A stretch of DNA of 64,000 nucleotides from Niallia endozanthoxylica. GTDB lineage: Bacteria; Bacillota; Bacilli; Bacillales; Cytobacillaceae. Positions 1 through 8,942 of the stretch are shown one piece after another. A program made the translations under genes and the position numbers. Numbering within the stretch: position 1 is the first letter of the stretch; each line of letters begins with the position of its first letter. The notes beneath the pieces are model-generated. The model was not told where the DNA came from, ran no database searches, and worked only from the letters and a program-made list of their open reading frames with translations. Location: contig NZ_VYKL01000037.1 of assembly GCF_008710145.1 (NCBI RefSeq), forward strand, positions 124,001-188,000, read 5' to 3'.

Positions 1-1
1 A

Positions 2-931
2 AATCAACATGGCTTTCAATCACAACATCCAGGTGTAATGCATGCTTGCGGTCATGACGCCCATACAACGATTTTACTTGGTGCTGCAAAAATTCTAGCT
101 AAAAAAGCAAAAGAAGGGTCCTTTCAAGGAACGGTAAAGCTCATTTTCCAACCTGCGGAGGAAGCGACAGATCACGAAGGTTTATCCGGGGCACCACGCA
201 TGATGCAGGAGGGGATACTGGAAAATGTAGAGTCCATTATTGCTCTTCATCTGTGTCCATGGGAGCCTGTAGGAACCATACAGATGAATGATGGCTATAG
301 CATGGCAAATGTAGATGTTTTCCATGGGAAAATTAGAGCGACAGGCGGGCATGGGGGATATCCGCATTTAGGCACGGATCCCATTTGGATGCTAGGATCT
401 TTCCTGCAAGCATTTTATGGGATTATCTCTAGAAAAATATCTGCACTAGATACAGCCGTTGCGAGCATTGGTCAAATCGAGACGGGAACTGCCAGCAATA
501 TCATTCCTGAAGAAGTATCCATAACAGGTACATTAAGGACCTATTCACCTGAAGTCAGAGATCAACTGGCGAAAGAGGTGGAGCAAGCATTTAAAGTGGT
601 TCAGCCATTCGGAGGATCCTATACATTCGAAGTGGAACGCGGGGAGCCCGCCTTAAATAATAATCCAAAAGTAAATGAAATGATAAGAGAGGCGGCAAAA
701 GAATTATACCCAGCGATAAAAATCGTACAAAAACCTTTTGGACTTGGCGGAGAAGATTTCGGATATATGACAAGACAGATTCCAGGGGCCATGTTCTTTC
801 TTGGATGTGCACTGCAAGATGGAATTTCACGTGACTTGCATACCAATATTTTTGATATTGATGAAGGCTGTTTGCCAATGGGCGTATCCATTCTTGCAGA
901 ATCGGCTCTTAAACTACTAAAGCAGGATTAA
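2..931 (+). CDS. M20-family amidohydrolase/peptidase (5' partial)
   Basis: A zinc-dependent hydrolase of the M20 group (amidohydrolase/hippurate hydrolase/N-acyl amino acid deacylase type), which cleaves an N-acyl amide to release an amine and an acid. The frame is open to the left edge, and the codons before the first ATG (position 38) already read as family sequence (HPGV before MHACGHDAH), so the N-terminus lies outside the window. Visible motifs are HACGHDAHT (metal ligands), PAEE (general base region), a glycine/histidine stretch GGHGGYPH typical of the dimerisation domain, and a C-terminal GGEDFGYM. It lies 37 bases before an aldehyde dehydrogenase and probably shares its operon. The exact substrate cannot be read from the sequence. 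Confidence 0.85.
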   Translation, partial: NQHGFQSQHPGVMHACGHDAHTTILLGAAKILAKKAKEGSFQGTVKLIFQPAEEATDHEGLSGAPRMMQEGILENVESIIALHLCPWEPVGTIQMNDGYSMANVDVFHGKIRATGGHGGYPHLGTDPIWMLGSFLQAFYGIISRKISALDTAVASIGQIETGTASNIIPEEVSITGTLRTYSPEVRDQLAKEVEQAFKVVQPFGGSYTFEVERGEPALNNNPKVNEMIREAAKELYPAIKIVQKPFGLGGEDFGYMTRQIPGAMFFLGCALQDGISRDLHTNIFDIDEGCLPMGVSILAESALKLLKQD

Positions 932-968
932 TCATTCTTTTATAACTTCTAAGGAAGGTGTGATGTTT

Positions 969-2420
969 ATGAAAACGGAAGTACTTGGCACGAAAATGTT
1001 CCTTGCGGGTGAATGGATCAGTAAAGAGGAAACGATTGCAGTATTAAACCCTCAAGACAATTCATTTATTACAAATGTTCCTGCAGCATCAGCAGAAGAT
1101 ATGCTATTTGCCATTGAACAAGCGAAAGAAGGGGCTCAAAAGGCTGCTTCGATGCCCGTTCACCAAAGGATCAGTATCTTAAACAAGGCTGCCAATTATA
1201 TAAATGAAAATAGCGAAAAATATGCTGAAACGATTGCGCTAGAAGGCAGTAAAACGATTCTTCAAGCAAGAGCTGAAGTGAACCGCTGTATCCAAACATT
1301 GCAAATATCAGCTGAAGAAGCAAGACGTATACAAGGAGAAACGATTCCTTTCGATCAAAGAGAAGGAAGTGAGGATCGCCTTGGCTATTATTATCGTTTT
1401 CCAATAGGAATCATTGCCGCCATTACACCTTTTAATGACCCACTCAACTTAGTTGCACATAAAGTCGGTCCTGCTATAGCCTCAGGAAATGCCATTATTG
1501 TTAAACCGGCAACTGTTACGCCTTTGAGTGCTCTTCTTTTAGCGGAAGCCTTTGAAGCTGCAGGTCTGCCCCCTAAAGTAATCTCTGTTATCACAGGACA
1601 TGGAGGAGAAATAGGCGATATACTAATTACTCATCCAGCCATTCGGATGGTTTCCTTTACAGGCGGACTCGAAACGGGAGAAAGAATTGCCCATAAAGCA
1701 GGTTTGAAAAAGATTAGCATGGAGCTTGGATCCAATTCTCCTGTTATCATTTTGAAGGACGCTGATCTTCCAGATGCTGTTGAAGCGACCGTTTCAGGGG
1801 CGTTCTATGCAGTGGGACAAAATTGTCTAGGAGTCCAGCGTGTGTATATTGAACAGGATATTTACGATGAATTCTGCTCAGAGTTTATTGCTCGGGTAGG
1901 GCAATATCGAGTGGGCGATAAGATGTTGGAAACAACGGACATGGGTCCAATGATTAATGAAAAGGAAGCGATAAGGGTAGAAAAGTGGGTGAATGAAGCC
2001 GTTGATAAAGGTGCCACTCTCCTAATTGGAGGCAAGCGTGAAGGGGCATTTTATTCTCCGACCGTCTTAACAGATGTACCGGCAGATTGCACCATCGCAC
2101 AGCAGGAGATATTTGGACCAGTTGTTTTATTATACCCTGTGGATGATTTTGCATCTGCCATTGAAAAATCCAACGATGTGGACTATGGATTGCAGGCTGG
2201 AATTTTTACAAGAGACATTGAAAAAGCATTTGAAGCCATCGAAAAAATGAATGTTGGCGGAATTATGATTAATGACAGCAGTGATTATCGGATTGACGGT
2301 ATGCCATTTGGCGGTGTGAAGGGATCTGGACTGGGAAGAGAAGGTGTGAAGTTTGCTATCCAGGAGATGACAGAGCCAAAGGTCGTTAGTTTTAAGCTGA
2401 ATTATAAAAAATCGATGTAA
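969..2420 (+). CDS. NAD(P)-dependent aldehyde dehydrogenase, phosphono/sulfoacetaldehyde dehydrogenase-like
   Basis: An aldehyde dehydrogenase superfamily enzyme of 483 residues that oxidises an aldehyde to an acid. The catalytic pair is visible: Glu252 in MELGSN and Cys286 in GQNCLGVQR, spaced 34 residues apart as in the family. The ITPFNDPLN, SFTGG and GQNC-VQR sequences resemble the branch that contains phosphonoacetaldehyde, sulfoacetaldehyde and lactaldehyde dehydrogenases more than betaine aldehyde dehydrogenases; this placement is from memory. The start was set at the ATG at 969 because AAGGAAGGTG ends about 8 bases upstream; ATG 963 is possible. It sits between an amidohydrolase and an omega-aminotransferase, so its likely substrate is the aldehyde that the aminotransferase makes. 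Confidence 0.82.
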   Translation: MKTEVLGTKMFLAGEWISKEETIAVLNPQDNSFITNVPAASAEDMLFAIEQAKEGAQKAASMPVHQRISILNKAANYINENSEKYAETIALEGSKTILQARAEVNRCIQTLQISAEEARRIQGETIPFDQREGSEDRLGYYYRFPIGIIAAITPFNDPLNLVAHKVGPAIASGNAIIVKPATVTPLSALLLAEAFEAAGLPPKVISVITGHGGEIGDILITHPAIRMVSFTGGLETGERIAHKAGLKKISMELGSNSPVIILKDADLPDAVEATVSGAFYAVGQNCLGVQRVYIEQDIYDEFCSEFIARVGQYRVGDKMLETTDMGPMINEKEAIRVEKWVNEAVDKGATLLIGGKREGAFYSPTVLTDVPADCTIAQQEIFGPVVLLYPVDDFASAIEKSNDVDYGLQAGIFTRDIEKAFEAIEKMNVGGIMINDSSDYRIDGMPFGGVKGSGLGREGVKFAIQEMTEPKVVSFKLNYKKSM

Positions 2421-2508
2421 TTGTCATGCCAATCTTTTACTAGTCTTAAAAAAACTCAATAGATGAAAAAATACAATTAAAAAGTTGATACGGGAAGGGG
2501 AAATTACG

Positions 2509-3846
2509 ATGTTATTACAAGTAACTGAAAGCGCGCAAAAAAAATACGAGGAATTAGCAGAACTTGATAAGAAGCATTTCTTTCATCCATCTACTTCATT
2601 TAGACAGCAAAAGGCAGAAGGCCCAGGATTTATTTTTACAGAAGGAAAAGGAATCTATTTAAAAGATATCAGAGGAAGAGAAGTCATTGATAGTTTATCT
2701 TCTTTGTGGAATGTAAATATCGGTCATGGAAGAGAAGAACTGGCCATTGCAGCGATGGAGCAAATGAAAAAACTAGCTTACAGCTCAACATTCGCAACGA
2801 ACAGCCATGAACCAGTCATTCGATTAGCAGCAAAAATTGCTGAAATGGCCCCGGGAGATTTAAACTATACATTCTTTACATGCGGTGGTTCAGAATCAAA
2901 TGACACTGCATTTAAAACAGCACGTTACTACTGGAAGATGAAAGGTTATAAAAATAAAACAAAAATCATTTCTCGCGGCAAATCTTATCATGGTGTATCC
3001 ATTGGTGCTTCACCTGCTACAGGATTGTTCCCATTTAGAGATTTCCCGGGTTTATCTCAAGATCACTTATATGTAGATTCATCCATTGAGGCACTGAAAG
3101 AAATGATCGAGCGTGAAGGGGCAGAAAACATTGCGGCAATCATTTCAGAACCAGTTCAAGGTTCTGGCGGCGTTAACTTACCACCATCACAAAACTTCTT
3201 TAAAGAAGTTCGTGAGATCTGTGATCAAAACGATATCCTGTTCATTGCTGATGAGGTGATTAATGGTTTCTACAGAACGGGTAAAAACTTTGGAATCGAC
3301 AACTTTGATGTGGTACCTGATATGATGGCCATTGCGAAGGGGATTACGAGTGGTTATGCTCCACTTGGAGGGGTAGTATTCACGGATCGATTGAAAGATG
3401 AGTTAACGGAACTGACAGAAGGTAACTTCTACCACGGATATACGTATAGCGGTCATAACACTGCCTGCGCAGTAGCCCTTAAAAACTTAGAAATTATCGA
3501 ACAAGAAAAATTAAATGAAAATGTAAACCTAATGGGGGCAGAATTGCTAAAAGGATTCAAATATTTAGAGCAAACTCACGAAGAAATTGGAAACATTCGT
3601 CAAATTGGTTTGCTTGGTGCTATTGAAATTTTTAAAGACAGAGAAACAAAAACAACCTTCGAAGAACCGGTATCACTAAAGGTAGTAGAGGAAGCTCTTA
3701 AGCATAATATGATTGGCCGCGCCATTGTTTATGAGGGTCAAGATACGATTGCATTTGCACCGCCATTCTGTATCACAAAAGATGAAGTAGAAAAAATGAT
3801 TTCGATTATTGATACTTCCTTAACAGCAGTTAAACAAAGACTTTAA
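2509..3846 (+). CDS. Class III (omega) aminotransferase, possibly taurine/beta-alanine:pyruvate type
   Basis: A PLP-dependent class III aminotransferase of 445 residues. It transfers an omega-amino group to pyruvate or a similar keto acid, giving an aldehyde and alanine. Seen in order: the substrate-entry segment with HPSTSF, CGGSESND, the SYHG turn, ADEVINGFYRTG with the PLP-ring aspartate, and AIAKGITSGYAPLGG with the Schiff-base lysine. RBS GGGAAGGGG precedes the ATG at 2509; the in-frame TTG at 2485 has no RBS. It lies 88 bases after the aldehyde dehydrogenase. An alanine dehydrogenase 2.7 kb downstream would regenerate pyruvate from alanine, as in taurine catabolism by Tpa and Ald. GABA, beta-alanine or polyamine substrates remain possible. 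Confidence 0.85.
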   Translation: MLLQVTESAQKKYEELAELDKKHFFHPSTSFRQQKAEGPGFIFTEGKGIYLKDIRGREVIDSLSSLWNVNIGHGREELAIAAMEQMKKLAYSSTFATNSHEPVIRLAAKIAEMAPGDLNYTFFTCGGSESNDTAFKTARYYWKMKGYKNKTKIISRGKSYHGVSIGASPATGLFPFRDFPGLSQDHLYVDSSIEALKEMIEREGAENIAAIISEPVQGSGGVNLPPSQNFFKEVREICDQNDILFIADEVINGFYRTGKNFGIDNFDVVPDMMAIAKGITSGYAPLGGVVFTDRLKDELTELTEGNFYHGYTYSGHNTACAVALKNLEIIEQEKLNENVNLMGAELLKGFKYLEQTHEEIGNIRQIGLLGAIEIFKDRETKTTFEEPVSLKVVEEALKHNMIGRAIVYEGQDTIAFAPPFCITKDEVEKMISIIDTSLTAVKQRL

Positions 3847-3955
3847 TAGAAAGAACATTTAATGTCTTTTATTATATGGGAATCTACTATTAATAGTCAG
3901 AATTATCAATAAATTTAATACTGCCATTAACCATTTAAGGTAAGGTAAATACTCT

Positions 3956-4033
3956 GAAGTTCGTCCAAGTGCATTTGCGAGGAATCACCCTGTTCAATGG
4001 TACGAAAAAATCGGCTTTCATTTACGGAAGTAA
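3956..4033 (+). pseudogene. Relic of a GNAT acetyltransferase C-terminus
   Basis: Reading from 3956 gives EVRPSAFARNHPVQWYEKIG followed by F and a few residues, then TAA. The pattern N..A/V..WYEKIGF is the hallmark of the last helix and strand of GNAT N-acetyltransferases. The frame is closed just upstream by TAA at 3941 and there is no start or RBS, so only about 25 codons of a lost gene remain between the aminotransferase and the aspartase. Confidence 0.5.
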
Positions 4034-4114
4034 TGGGCGAGTAGACCTTTTCCAATACCGATTACATCGCATCATGTAAAGGCAGGGTGATTGATATATA
4101 AGGTGGGTAGCATT

Positions 4115-5551
4115 GTGGTAAATACGATTGAAAAACAAGAGGTACGAGTGGAGAAGGATTTTTTAGGATCAAAAGAAGTTCCTAAGCAAGCTTATTATGG
4201 GATACAAACACTGCGTGCCGTTGAAAACTTCCCAATAACAGGCTATAAGGTCCATGAAGAACTGATTAAAGCTTTAGCTATAGTTAAAAAGGCTGCGGCT
4301 CTTGCTAATATGGATGTGAAGCGTTTATATGAAGGGTTAGGAAAGGCAATCGTCCAAGCTTCAGATGAGATTATTGAAGGAAAAAGAAATGATGAATTCC
4401 TTGTTGATCCTATCCAAGGTGGAGCCGGTACATCCATGAACATGAATATAAATGAAATGATTGCTAACCGTGCTCTTGAACTGCTTGGGCATGAAAAAGG
4501 GTCATATATGCATTTAAGTCCAAATAGTCATGTCAATATGTCGCAATCAACCAATGATGTATTCCCAACGGCTATTCATATAGCCACGCTTAATTTATTA
4601 GAGAAACTATTAAAAACGATGAACAGTATGCAAGCTGTATTTCAGGAAAAGGCCCAAAAATTTGACCATATCATAAAAGTGGGACGGACCCATTTACAAG
4701 ATGCGGTTCCAATCAGACTTGGTCAAGAGTTTGAAGCCTATAGTCGTGTGTTAGAGCGTGACATGAAACGCATTAAGCAATCACGTGAACATTTATATAT
4801 GGTAAATATGGGAGCAACAGCTGTAGGAACAGGATTAAATGCGGATCCTCGTTATATTAAAAAGGTTGTGAGTTACCTAGCGCACATAAGTCAGCTTCCA
4901 TTACAAAGTGCTGATCACCTTGTTGATGCTACCCAAAATACAGATGTTTATACGGAAGTTTCTGCTAGCTTAAAGGTTTGTATGATTAATATGTCTAAGA
5001 TTGCTAATGATATCCGATTAATGGCTTCTGGTCCTCGTGCAGGATTAGCTGAACTTATCTTACCAGCTCGTCAACCTGGCTCATCTATTATGCCTGGAAA
5101 GGTCAACCCAGTCATGCCTGAAATGATTAATCAAGTAGCCTTTCAAGTCATCGGTAACGACCATACCATTTGTCTAGCTTCAGAAGCAGGTCAGCTTGAA
5201 CTAAATGTGATGGAGCCTGTTCTCGTATTTAATTTGCTTCAGTCAATCAGTATTATGAATAATGCATTCCATGTTTTTACAGAACATTGCTTAAAAGGCA
5301 TTGAAGCAAATGAGGCACGTTTAAAAGAGTACGTAGAAAAAAGTGTAGGGATTATTACAGCTGTAAATCCACATATTGGATATGAAGTAGCAGCACGTAT
5401 TGCTAGAGAGGCTATCTTAAATGGAAAACCCGTACGGGAGCTATGTTTGCAATATGATGTATTAACTGAGGAAGAACTTGAATTAATTTTAAATCCATAT
5501 GAGATGACAAAACCTGGAATTTCAGGAGCGGCTCTATTGGATAAGGATTGA
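4115..5551 (+). CDS. aspA: Aspartate ammonia-lyase (aspartase)
   Basis: Aspartase converts L-aspartate to fumarate and ammonia. The protein (478 residues) has the fumarase/aspartase superfamily layout. The signature GSSIMPGKVNP is at about residues 322-332, with STNDVFPT in the first third and GRTHLQDA in the middle. GTG 4115 was chosen because AAGGTGGG lies 7 bases before it; the TTG at 4091 lacks an RBS. The length matches the usual 470-480. A fumarase-like or other lyase of the superfamily is less likely given the C-terminal sequence. FAH-family and alanine dehydrogenase genes follow on the same strand, all consistent with releasing ammonia and C3/C4 acids from amino acids. Confidence 0.88.
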   Translation: MVNTIEKQEVRVEKDFLGSKEVPKQAYYGIQTLRAVENFPITGYKVHEELIKALAIVKKAAALANMDVKRLYEGLGKAIVQASDEIIEGKRNDEFLVDPIQGGAGTSMNMNINEMIANRALELLGHEKGSYMHLSPNSHVNMSQSTNDVFPTAIHIATLNLLEKLLKTMNSMQAVFQEKAQKFDHIIKVGRTHLQDAVPIRLGQEFEAYSRVLERDMKRIKQSREHLYMVNMGATAVGTGLNADPRYIKKVVSYLAHISQLPLQSADHLVDATQNTDVYTEVSASLKVCMINMSKIANDIRLMASGPRAGLAELILPARQPGSSIMPGKVNPVMPEMINQVAFQVIGNDHTICLASEAGQLELNVMEPVLVFNLLQSISIMNNAFHVFTEHCLKGIEANEARLKEYVEKSVGIITAVNPHIGYEVAARIAREAILNGKPVRELCLQYDVLTEEELELILNPYEMTKPGISGAALLDKD

Positions 5552-5598
5552 ATCAACGATTTGGGCAAGGTTTTAAATTATAGATGGAGTGGGTGTGT

Positions 5599-6402
5599 AT
5601 GGTAACACAGGTATTACAAAAAATGCAGACAATTGTTCGTTATCAGAATCATACCGGTAAAATATATTACGGAATTGTTGAGGCTGATGAAATTTTACAA
5701 TTGCAAAGTGATTTCTCTGAAATTGTAAACAATGAATTAAAATTTGATGGTGTAAGACTTAAATATAGTGATGTGAAAATTTTGGAGCCTGTATCACCCT
5801 CAAAAGTGATTAATTTCGGCTGGACATATGCTGAACATGCAAAGGAGACTGGGGGAAAGGCTAATCTTAAAGAACCATTTCTGTTTTTAAAGCCAACATC
5901 TTCCTTGATTCCAAATGAGGGGGAAATTATTCTTCCTTCCAGTGATTTAACCAAACAGGTTGAAATGGAGGGGGAAGTGGCACTCGTTATTGGAAAACAC
6001 GGAAAAAATATAAAAGAAGAAGAGGCAATGGATTATGTTTTTGGCTGTACCATTTTTAATGATGTAACTGCAAGAGATCTTACAAAAACGGATCCTCAGT
6101 TCACACGCGGCAAAGGTTTTGACACCTTTGGTCCATTGGGCCCGTGGATTGTAAAAGGTATAGATCCAACCAATTTACAAATCGTTACAAAACTTAACGG
6201 TCAAGTTGTACAAGATGGGAATACAAATCAGATGTCACTCTCCATTCCATACCTGATTAGTTGGATTTCACAAATTATGACTTTGGAACCAGGTGATGTG
6301 TTGGCTACTGGTTCGCCTTCTGGCAGTTGTCCAATGAAGTCAGGCGACGTCGTGTCGGTGGAAGTAGAGAATATCGGTAAACTATCTAATTATGTAATCT
6401 AG
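5599..6402 (+). CDS. Fumarylacetoacetate hydrolase (FAH) family protein
   Basis: A 267-residue member of the FAH superfamily, metal-dependent C-C hydrolases/decarboxylases acting on beta-diketo or oxo-acid substrates (acylpyruvases, oxaloacetate decarboxylases, 2-hydroxymuconate-type enzymes). The conserved core begins with KVINFGWTYAEHAKE. The metal-binding acids are in VEMEGEVALVIG, followed by NDVTARDLT, KGFDTFGPLGPW and a closing LEPGDVLATGSPSG. ATG 5599 is preferred over 5584 because the GGAGTGGG between them acts as its RBS. It starts 47 bases after aspA and is likely co-transcribed. The substrate is not readable; a C4 or C5 oxo-acid fits the neighbours. Confidence 0.8.
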   Translation: MVTQVLQKMQTIVRYQNHTGKIYYGIVEADEILQLQSDFSEIVNNELKFDGVRLKYSDVKILEPVSPSKVINFGWTYAEHAKETGGKANLKEPFLFLKPTSSLIPNEGEIILPSSDLTKQVEMEGEVALVIGKHGKNIKEEEAMDYVFGCTIFNDVTARDLTKTDPQFTRGKGFDTFGPLGPWIVKGIDPTNLQIVTKLNGQVVQDGNTNQMSLSIPYLISWISQIMTLEPGDVLATGSPSGSCPMKSGDVVSVEVENIGKLSNYVI

Positions 6403-6527
6403 TATTCTTATTTTTGACCTGCATGTGTAAGACGAAGGCTTGGCTGTGTCTCACTTAAAGGAGTTTTGTTTTTTTAACAGTGCATAAATCTATGATAAAA
6501 AATCGAATGGAAGAAGGAGTTTTTAAG

Positions 6528-7661
6528 ATGATTATTGGGGTACCGAAAGAAATTAAAAATAATGAAAATCGTGTAGCTATTACTCCGGCTGGAGTGACGA
6601 CATTTAAAAATAATGGACATGATGTATGGGTGGAAACAGGTGCTGGTTTAGGAAGTGGATTTGCAGACAACGATTATATCGATGCAGGTGCCATAATTGT
6701 ATCTTCCGCACAAGAAGCATGGTCTGCTGAAATGGTAATCAAGGTAAAAGAACCGCTTCCTGCAGAGTATGATTATTTCCGAGAAGGTTTAATTCTTTAT
6801 ACTTATCTCCACCTTGCTCCAGAACCTGAGTTAACCAAGGCATTAATAGATAATAAGGTTAATGCCATTGCTTATGAAACAATCCAATTAGAGAACGGCT
6901 CTCTTCCCTTGTTGACTCCGATGAGTGAAGTAGCGGGCAGAATGTCTATTCAAATCGGGGCACAATTCTTAGAAAAATCCAAAGGTGGAAAGGGAGTTCT
7001 TTTAGGTGGCGTACCTGGCGTTTCACCGGGAGAAGTGGTTATTGTAGGAGGAGGTATTGTTGGAACGAATGCTGCTAAAATGGCCCTTGGTTTGGGTGCA
7101 AGGGTAACTTTACTGGATATTAATGCGGATCGTCTTCGTCAACTGGATGACCAATTCCAAGGGCGCGTAAAGACTTTGATGTCCAATAGTCATAATATTG
7201 CAGAGGCAGTAAAAACGGCGGATCTACTGGTTGGTGCGGTCCTCATTCCAGGTGCACGTGCTCCTCGATTGGTTACAGAAGAAATGGTGAAAAACATGAG
7301 TCCAGGTTCAGTAATCGTTGATGTTGCTGTTGATCAGGGTGGATCCATTGAAACGATTGATCGAATTACAACACATAATGAACCCACGTATGAAAAGCAT
7401 GGTGTTCTCCACTATGCTGTAGCGAATATGCCTGGAGCGGTGGCACGCACATCGACTCTCGCATTAACGAATATGACGATACCTTACGGTGTGCAGATTG
7501 CAAATAAAGGATATAGACAAGCTGCATTAGATAATAAAGCTTTGGCTAAAGGTATTAATATTATAGATGGCAAAGTGACATATAAAGCAGTGGCTGAAGC
7601 ACATGGTTATAACTATATCTCAATTGATACAGTATTGCATGATCAAACTATTTCTATCTAA
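6528..7661 (+). CDS. ald: Alanine dehydrogenase
   Basis: NAD-dependent alanine dehydrogenase: L-alanine plus water to pyruvate, ammonia and NADH. The 377 residues match the Bacillus enzyme. Visible are the N-terminal [26 protein letters not shown] with the substrate lysine, HLAPEPELT with the catalytic histidine, the Rossmann [18 protein letters not shown] and [14 protein letters not shown]. The upstream ATG at 6480 is rejected since AGAAGGAG sits just before 6528. In this setting it would recycle the alanine produced by the omega-aminotransferase and free the amino nitrogen. Confidence 0.95.
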   Translation: MIIGVPKEIKNNENRVAITPAGVTTFKNNGHDVWVETGAGLGSGFADNDYIDAGAIIVSSAQEAWSAEMVIKVKEPLPAEYDYFREGLILYTYLHLAPEPELTKALIDNKVNAIAYETIQLENGSLPLLTPMSEVAGRMSIQIGAQFLEKSKGGKGVLLGGVPGVSPGEVVIVGGGIVGTNAAKMALGLGARVTLLDINADRLRQLDDQFQGRVKTLMSNSHNIAEAVKTADLLVGAVLIPGARAPRLVTEEMVKNMSPGSVIVDVAVDQGGSIETIDRITTHNEPTYEKHGVLHYAVANMPGAVARTSTLALTNMTIPYGVQIANKGYRQAALDNKALAKGINIIDGKVTYKAVAEAHGYNYISIDTVLHDQTISI

Positions 7662-7671
7662 ACGAAACAAT

Positions 7672-7710
7672 AGGGTGTCAGGCATCAAAAATGGACATTT
7701 TTATGTTCTT
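7672..7710. repeat. Degenerate copy of the GTGTCAGGCACC palindromic repeat
   Basis: AGGGTGTCAGGCATC at 7672-7686, then AAAAATGGACATTTTTATG, matches one arm and part of the core of the better-preserved copies (for example 55124-55183). The second arm has been lost. It lies immediately after the ald stop. Confidence 0.5.
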
Positions 7711-7802
7711 TGTATTTTTGGGGAGGACAAGGCTAAAGGATGCTAATCATATCTACTTTAACAATCAAAGGAATTTGTCTCCATTTGTTTCCTTTCCTAA
7801 TA

Positions 7803-7850
7803 TGATACTACGTCAAGAAAATCTGTGTCTATTTTCTTGACGTAGTATCA
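7803..7850. repeat. Perfect 20-bp inverted repeat without T-tract
   Basis: Arm TGATACTACGTCAAGAAAAT at 7803-7822 is exactly complementary to 7831-7850, with the 8-base loop CTGTGTCT. Neither side is followed by a run of T, so it is not a standard intrinsic terminator. It sits in the 329-base space between ald and the convergent PepSY gene. Apart from this hairpin, the degenerate repeat and the PepSY terminator, nothing was recognised in that space. Confidence 0.7.
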
Positions 7851-7913
7851 ATGGATCTCTGCTCTTTGTCTTGATTTTATAAAACAATAAGGGATGAACA
7901 TAAACAATAAAGC

Positions 7914-7953
7914 AAAAAACAAGAGTCCTTTTATTGACATAAGGCTCTTGTTT
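7914..7953 (-). terminator. Intrinsic terminator of the PepSY gene
   Basis: On the minus strand a stem AAACAAGAGCCTT/AAGGACTCTTGTT is followed by T6. It lies 38 bases after the PepSY stop codon. Confidence 0.8.
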
Positions 7954-7990
7954 CTTCATGTATAATATCATTTTTACTACGCTCACTTAA

Positions 7991-8530
7991 TTAATCATCC
8001 CACTCAACTTCAAGTACTTTTCCAGTGGATGCATCGATTTCAACTTCTGCTTCTCCACGATCCGTTTTTAATTCTACTTCATATTTGATAAACCCATCGT
8101 CCTCATCCTTGCTAATCTCTACCACCTTTCCATTTACTGCTTTTTCAGCAATGGTAGTGGCATCGGCTTGGGAAATGGTATTTTTATTGGTTTGATCACC
8201 GTTTGAAAGATTCGTATTATCATCATTGTCGTCATCCATATCATCACGGTCAACTGAGTAGACTTCTCCAGAATAAGCATCAATGTACAAGTCATAATCT
8301 ACATTATTTTTTTCAATATCCACTTCGTACATCACTTTATCTAGTTCTTTTTCTAGTTCAATACTTTGTAATACACCATCTACTTCTTGAAGTACAATTT
8401 TTTCAACTTTATCTGTGCTAAGGAATGTTTTCTCATTCTTTGCATTATCATTATCCGCAGCACCAACAGCAAATGCACCCCCAAATACAAGAGCAGCTCC
8501 TAAAGTACCAATTAATACTTTCCTTTTCAT
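7991..8530 (-). CDS. Exported PepSY-domain protein
   Basis: A 179-residue protein with an N-terminal signal sequence (MKRKVLIGTLGAALVFGGAF) and two PepSY repeats, at about residues 40-90 and 110-175. Each repeat ends in a pattern like YDLYIDAYSGEVYSVD or AEVEIDASTGKVLEVE. An acidic Asp/Asn-rich linker joins them. PepSY domains are thought to modulate peptidases or other extracytoplasmic partners; YkoJ-type proteins of Bacillus have this form. The start at 8530 is set by AAGGAGG eight bases upstream; an upstream ATG at 8554 precedes that RBS. It stands alone with its own terminator. The partner is unknown. Confidence 0.8.
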   Translation of the reverse strand: MKRKVLIGTLGAALVFGGAFAVGAADNDNAKNEKTFLSTDKVEKIVLQEVDGVLQSIELEKELDKVMYEVDIEKNNVDYDLYIDAYSGEVYSVDRDDMDDDNDDNTNLSNGDQTNKNTISQADATTIAEKAVNGKVVEISKDEDDGFIKYEVELKTDRGEAEVEIDASTGKVLEVEWDD

Positions 8531-8856
8531 ATTTATTTCCTCCTTCAAATTCATAACTTATTTTCTATACTCTTACTATATCCTTGAAAAATGAGAATCT
8601 AGAGAAGGGAAGATTAGAAATTGATGAGAAAGTGAAAGATAGTGTATTAGTAATCATAAAGAAGTTTAAATAAACTATAAAAATCAATGATAGATTCAAT
8701 CTATAATTAAGTTAAATTAAGTAAATATAAAAAGGACTAGAGTTCTAGTCCCTGAACCTTCATTAATTTATCTCATTTGAACTTTGGATTTTTAATCAGT
8801 GAATATCAATTTTTTTCCTCATACGCTTTCCGTATATCTGAGCTTTCTGTTCATTT
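8531..8856. other. Intergenic space with a small inverted repeat
   Basis: AT-rich space between the pyruvate kinase terminator and the PepSY start. Only a short palindrome GGACTAGAGTTCTAGTCC near 8733-8750 stands out. No ORF with an RBS was seen. Confidence 0.4.
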
Positions 8857-8901
8857 AAAAAAGAAAAACGATAAAGCTATCTTCCCTCGATTGCTTTATC
8901 G
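8857..8901 (-). terminator. Intrinsic terminator of pyk
   Basis: Minus strand stem GCGATAAAGC...GCTTTATCG followed by TTTTTCTTTTTT, about 40 bases after the pyk stop. Confidence 0.75.
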
Positions 8902-8942
8902 CTTACTTAATAAGTAATCTTTAACAGTCTACGTACTTTTTA

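Noticed and set aside
1-7661. Ectoine-degradation cluster reading of the amidohydrolase/dehydrogenase/aminotransferase trio
   Set aside because: The ectoine deacetylase DoeB belongs to the aspartoacylase-type family, not M20, and no ectoine hydrolase is seen.
8203-8421. His-rich plus-strand frame within the PepSY gene
   Set aside because: A shadow of the Asp-rich linker (GAT/GAC codons read backwards as ATC/GTC); no RBS.
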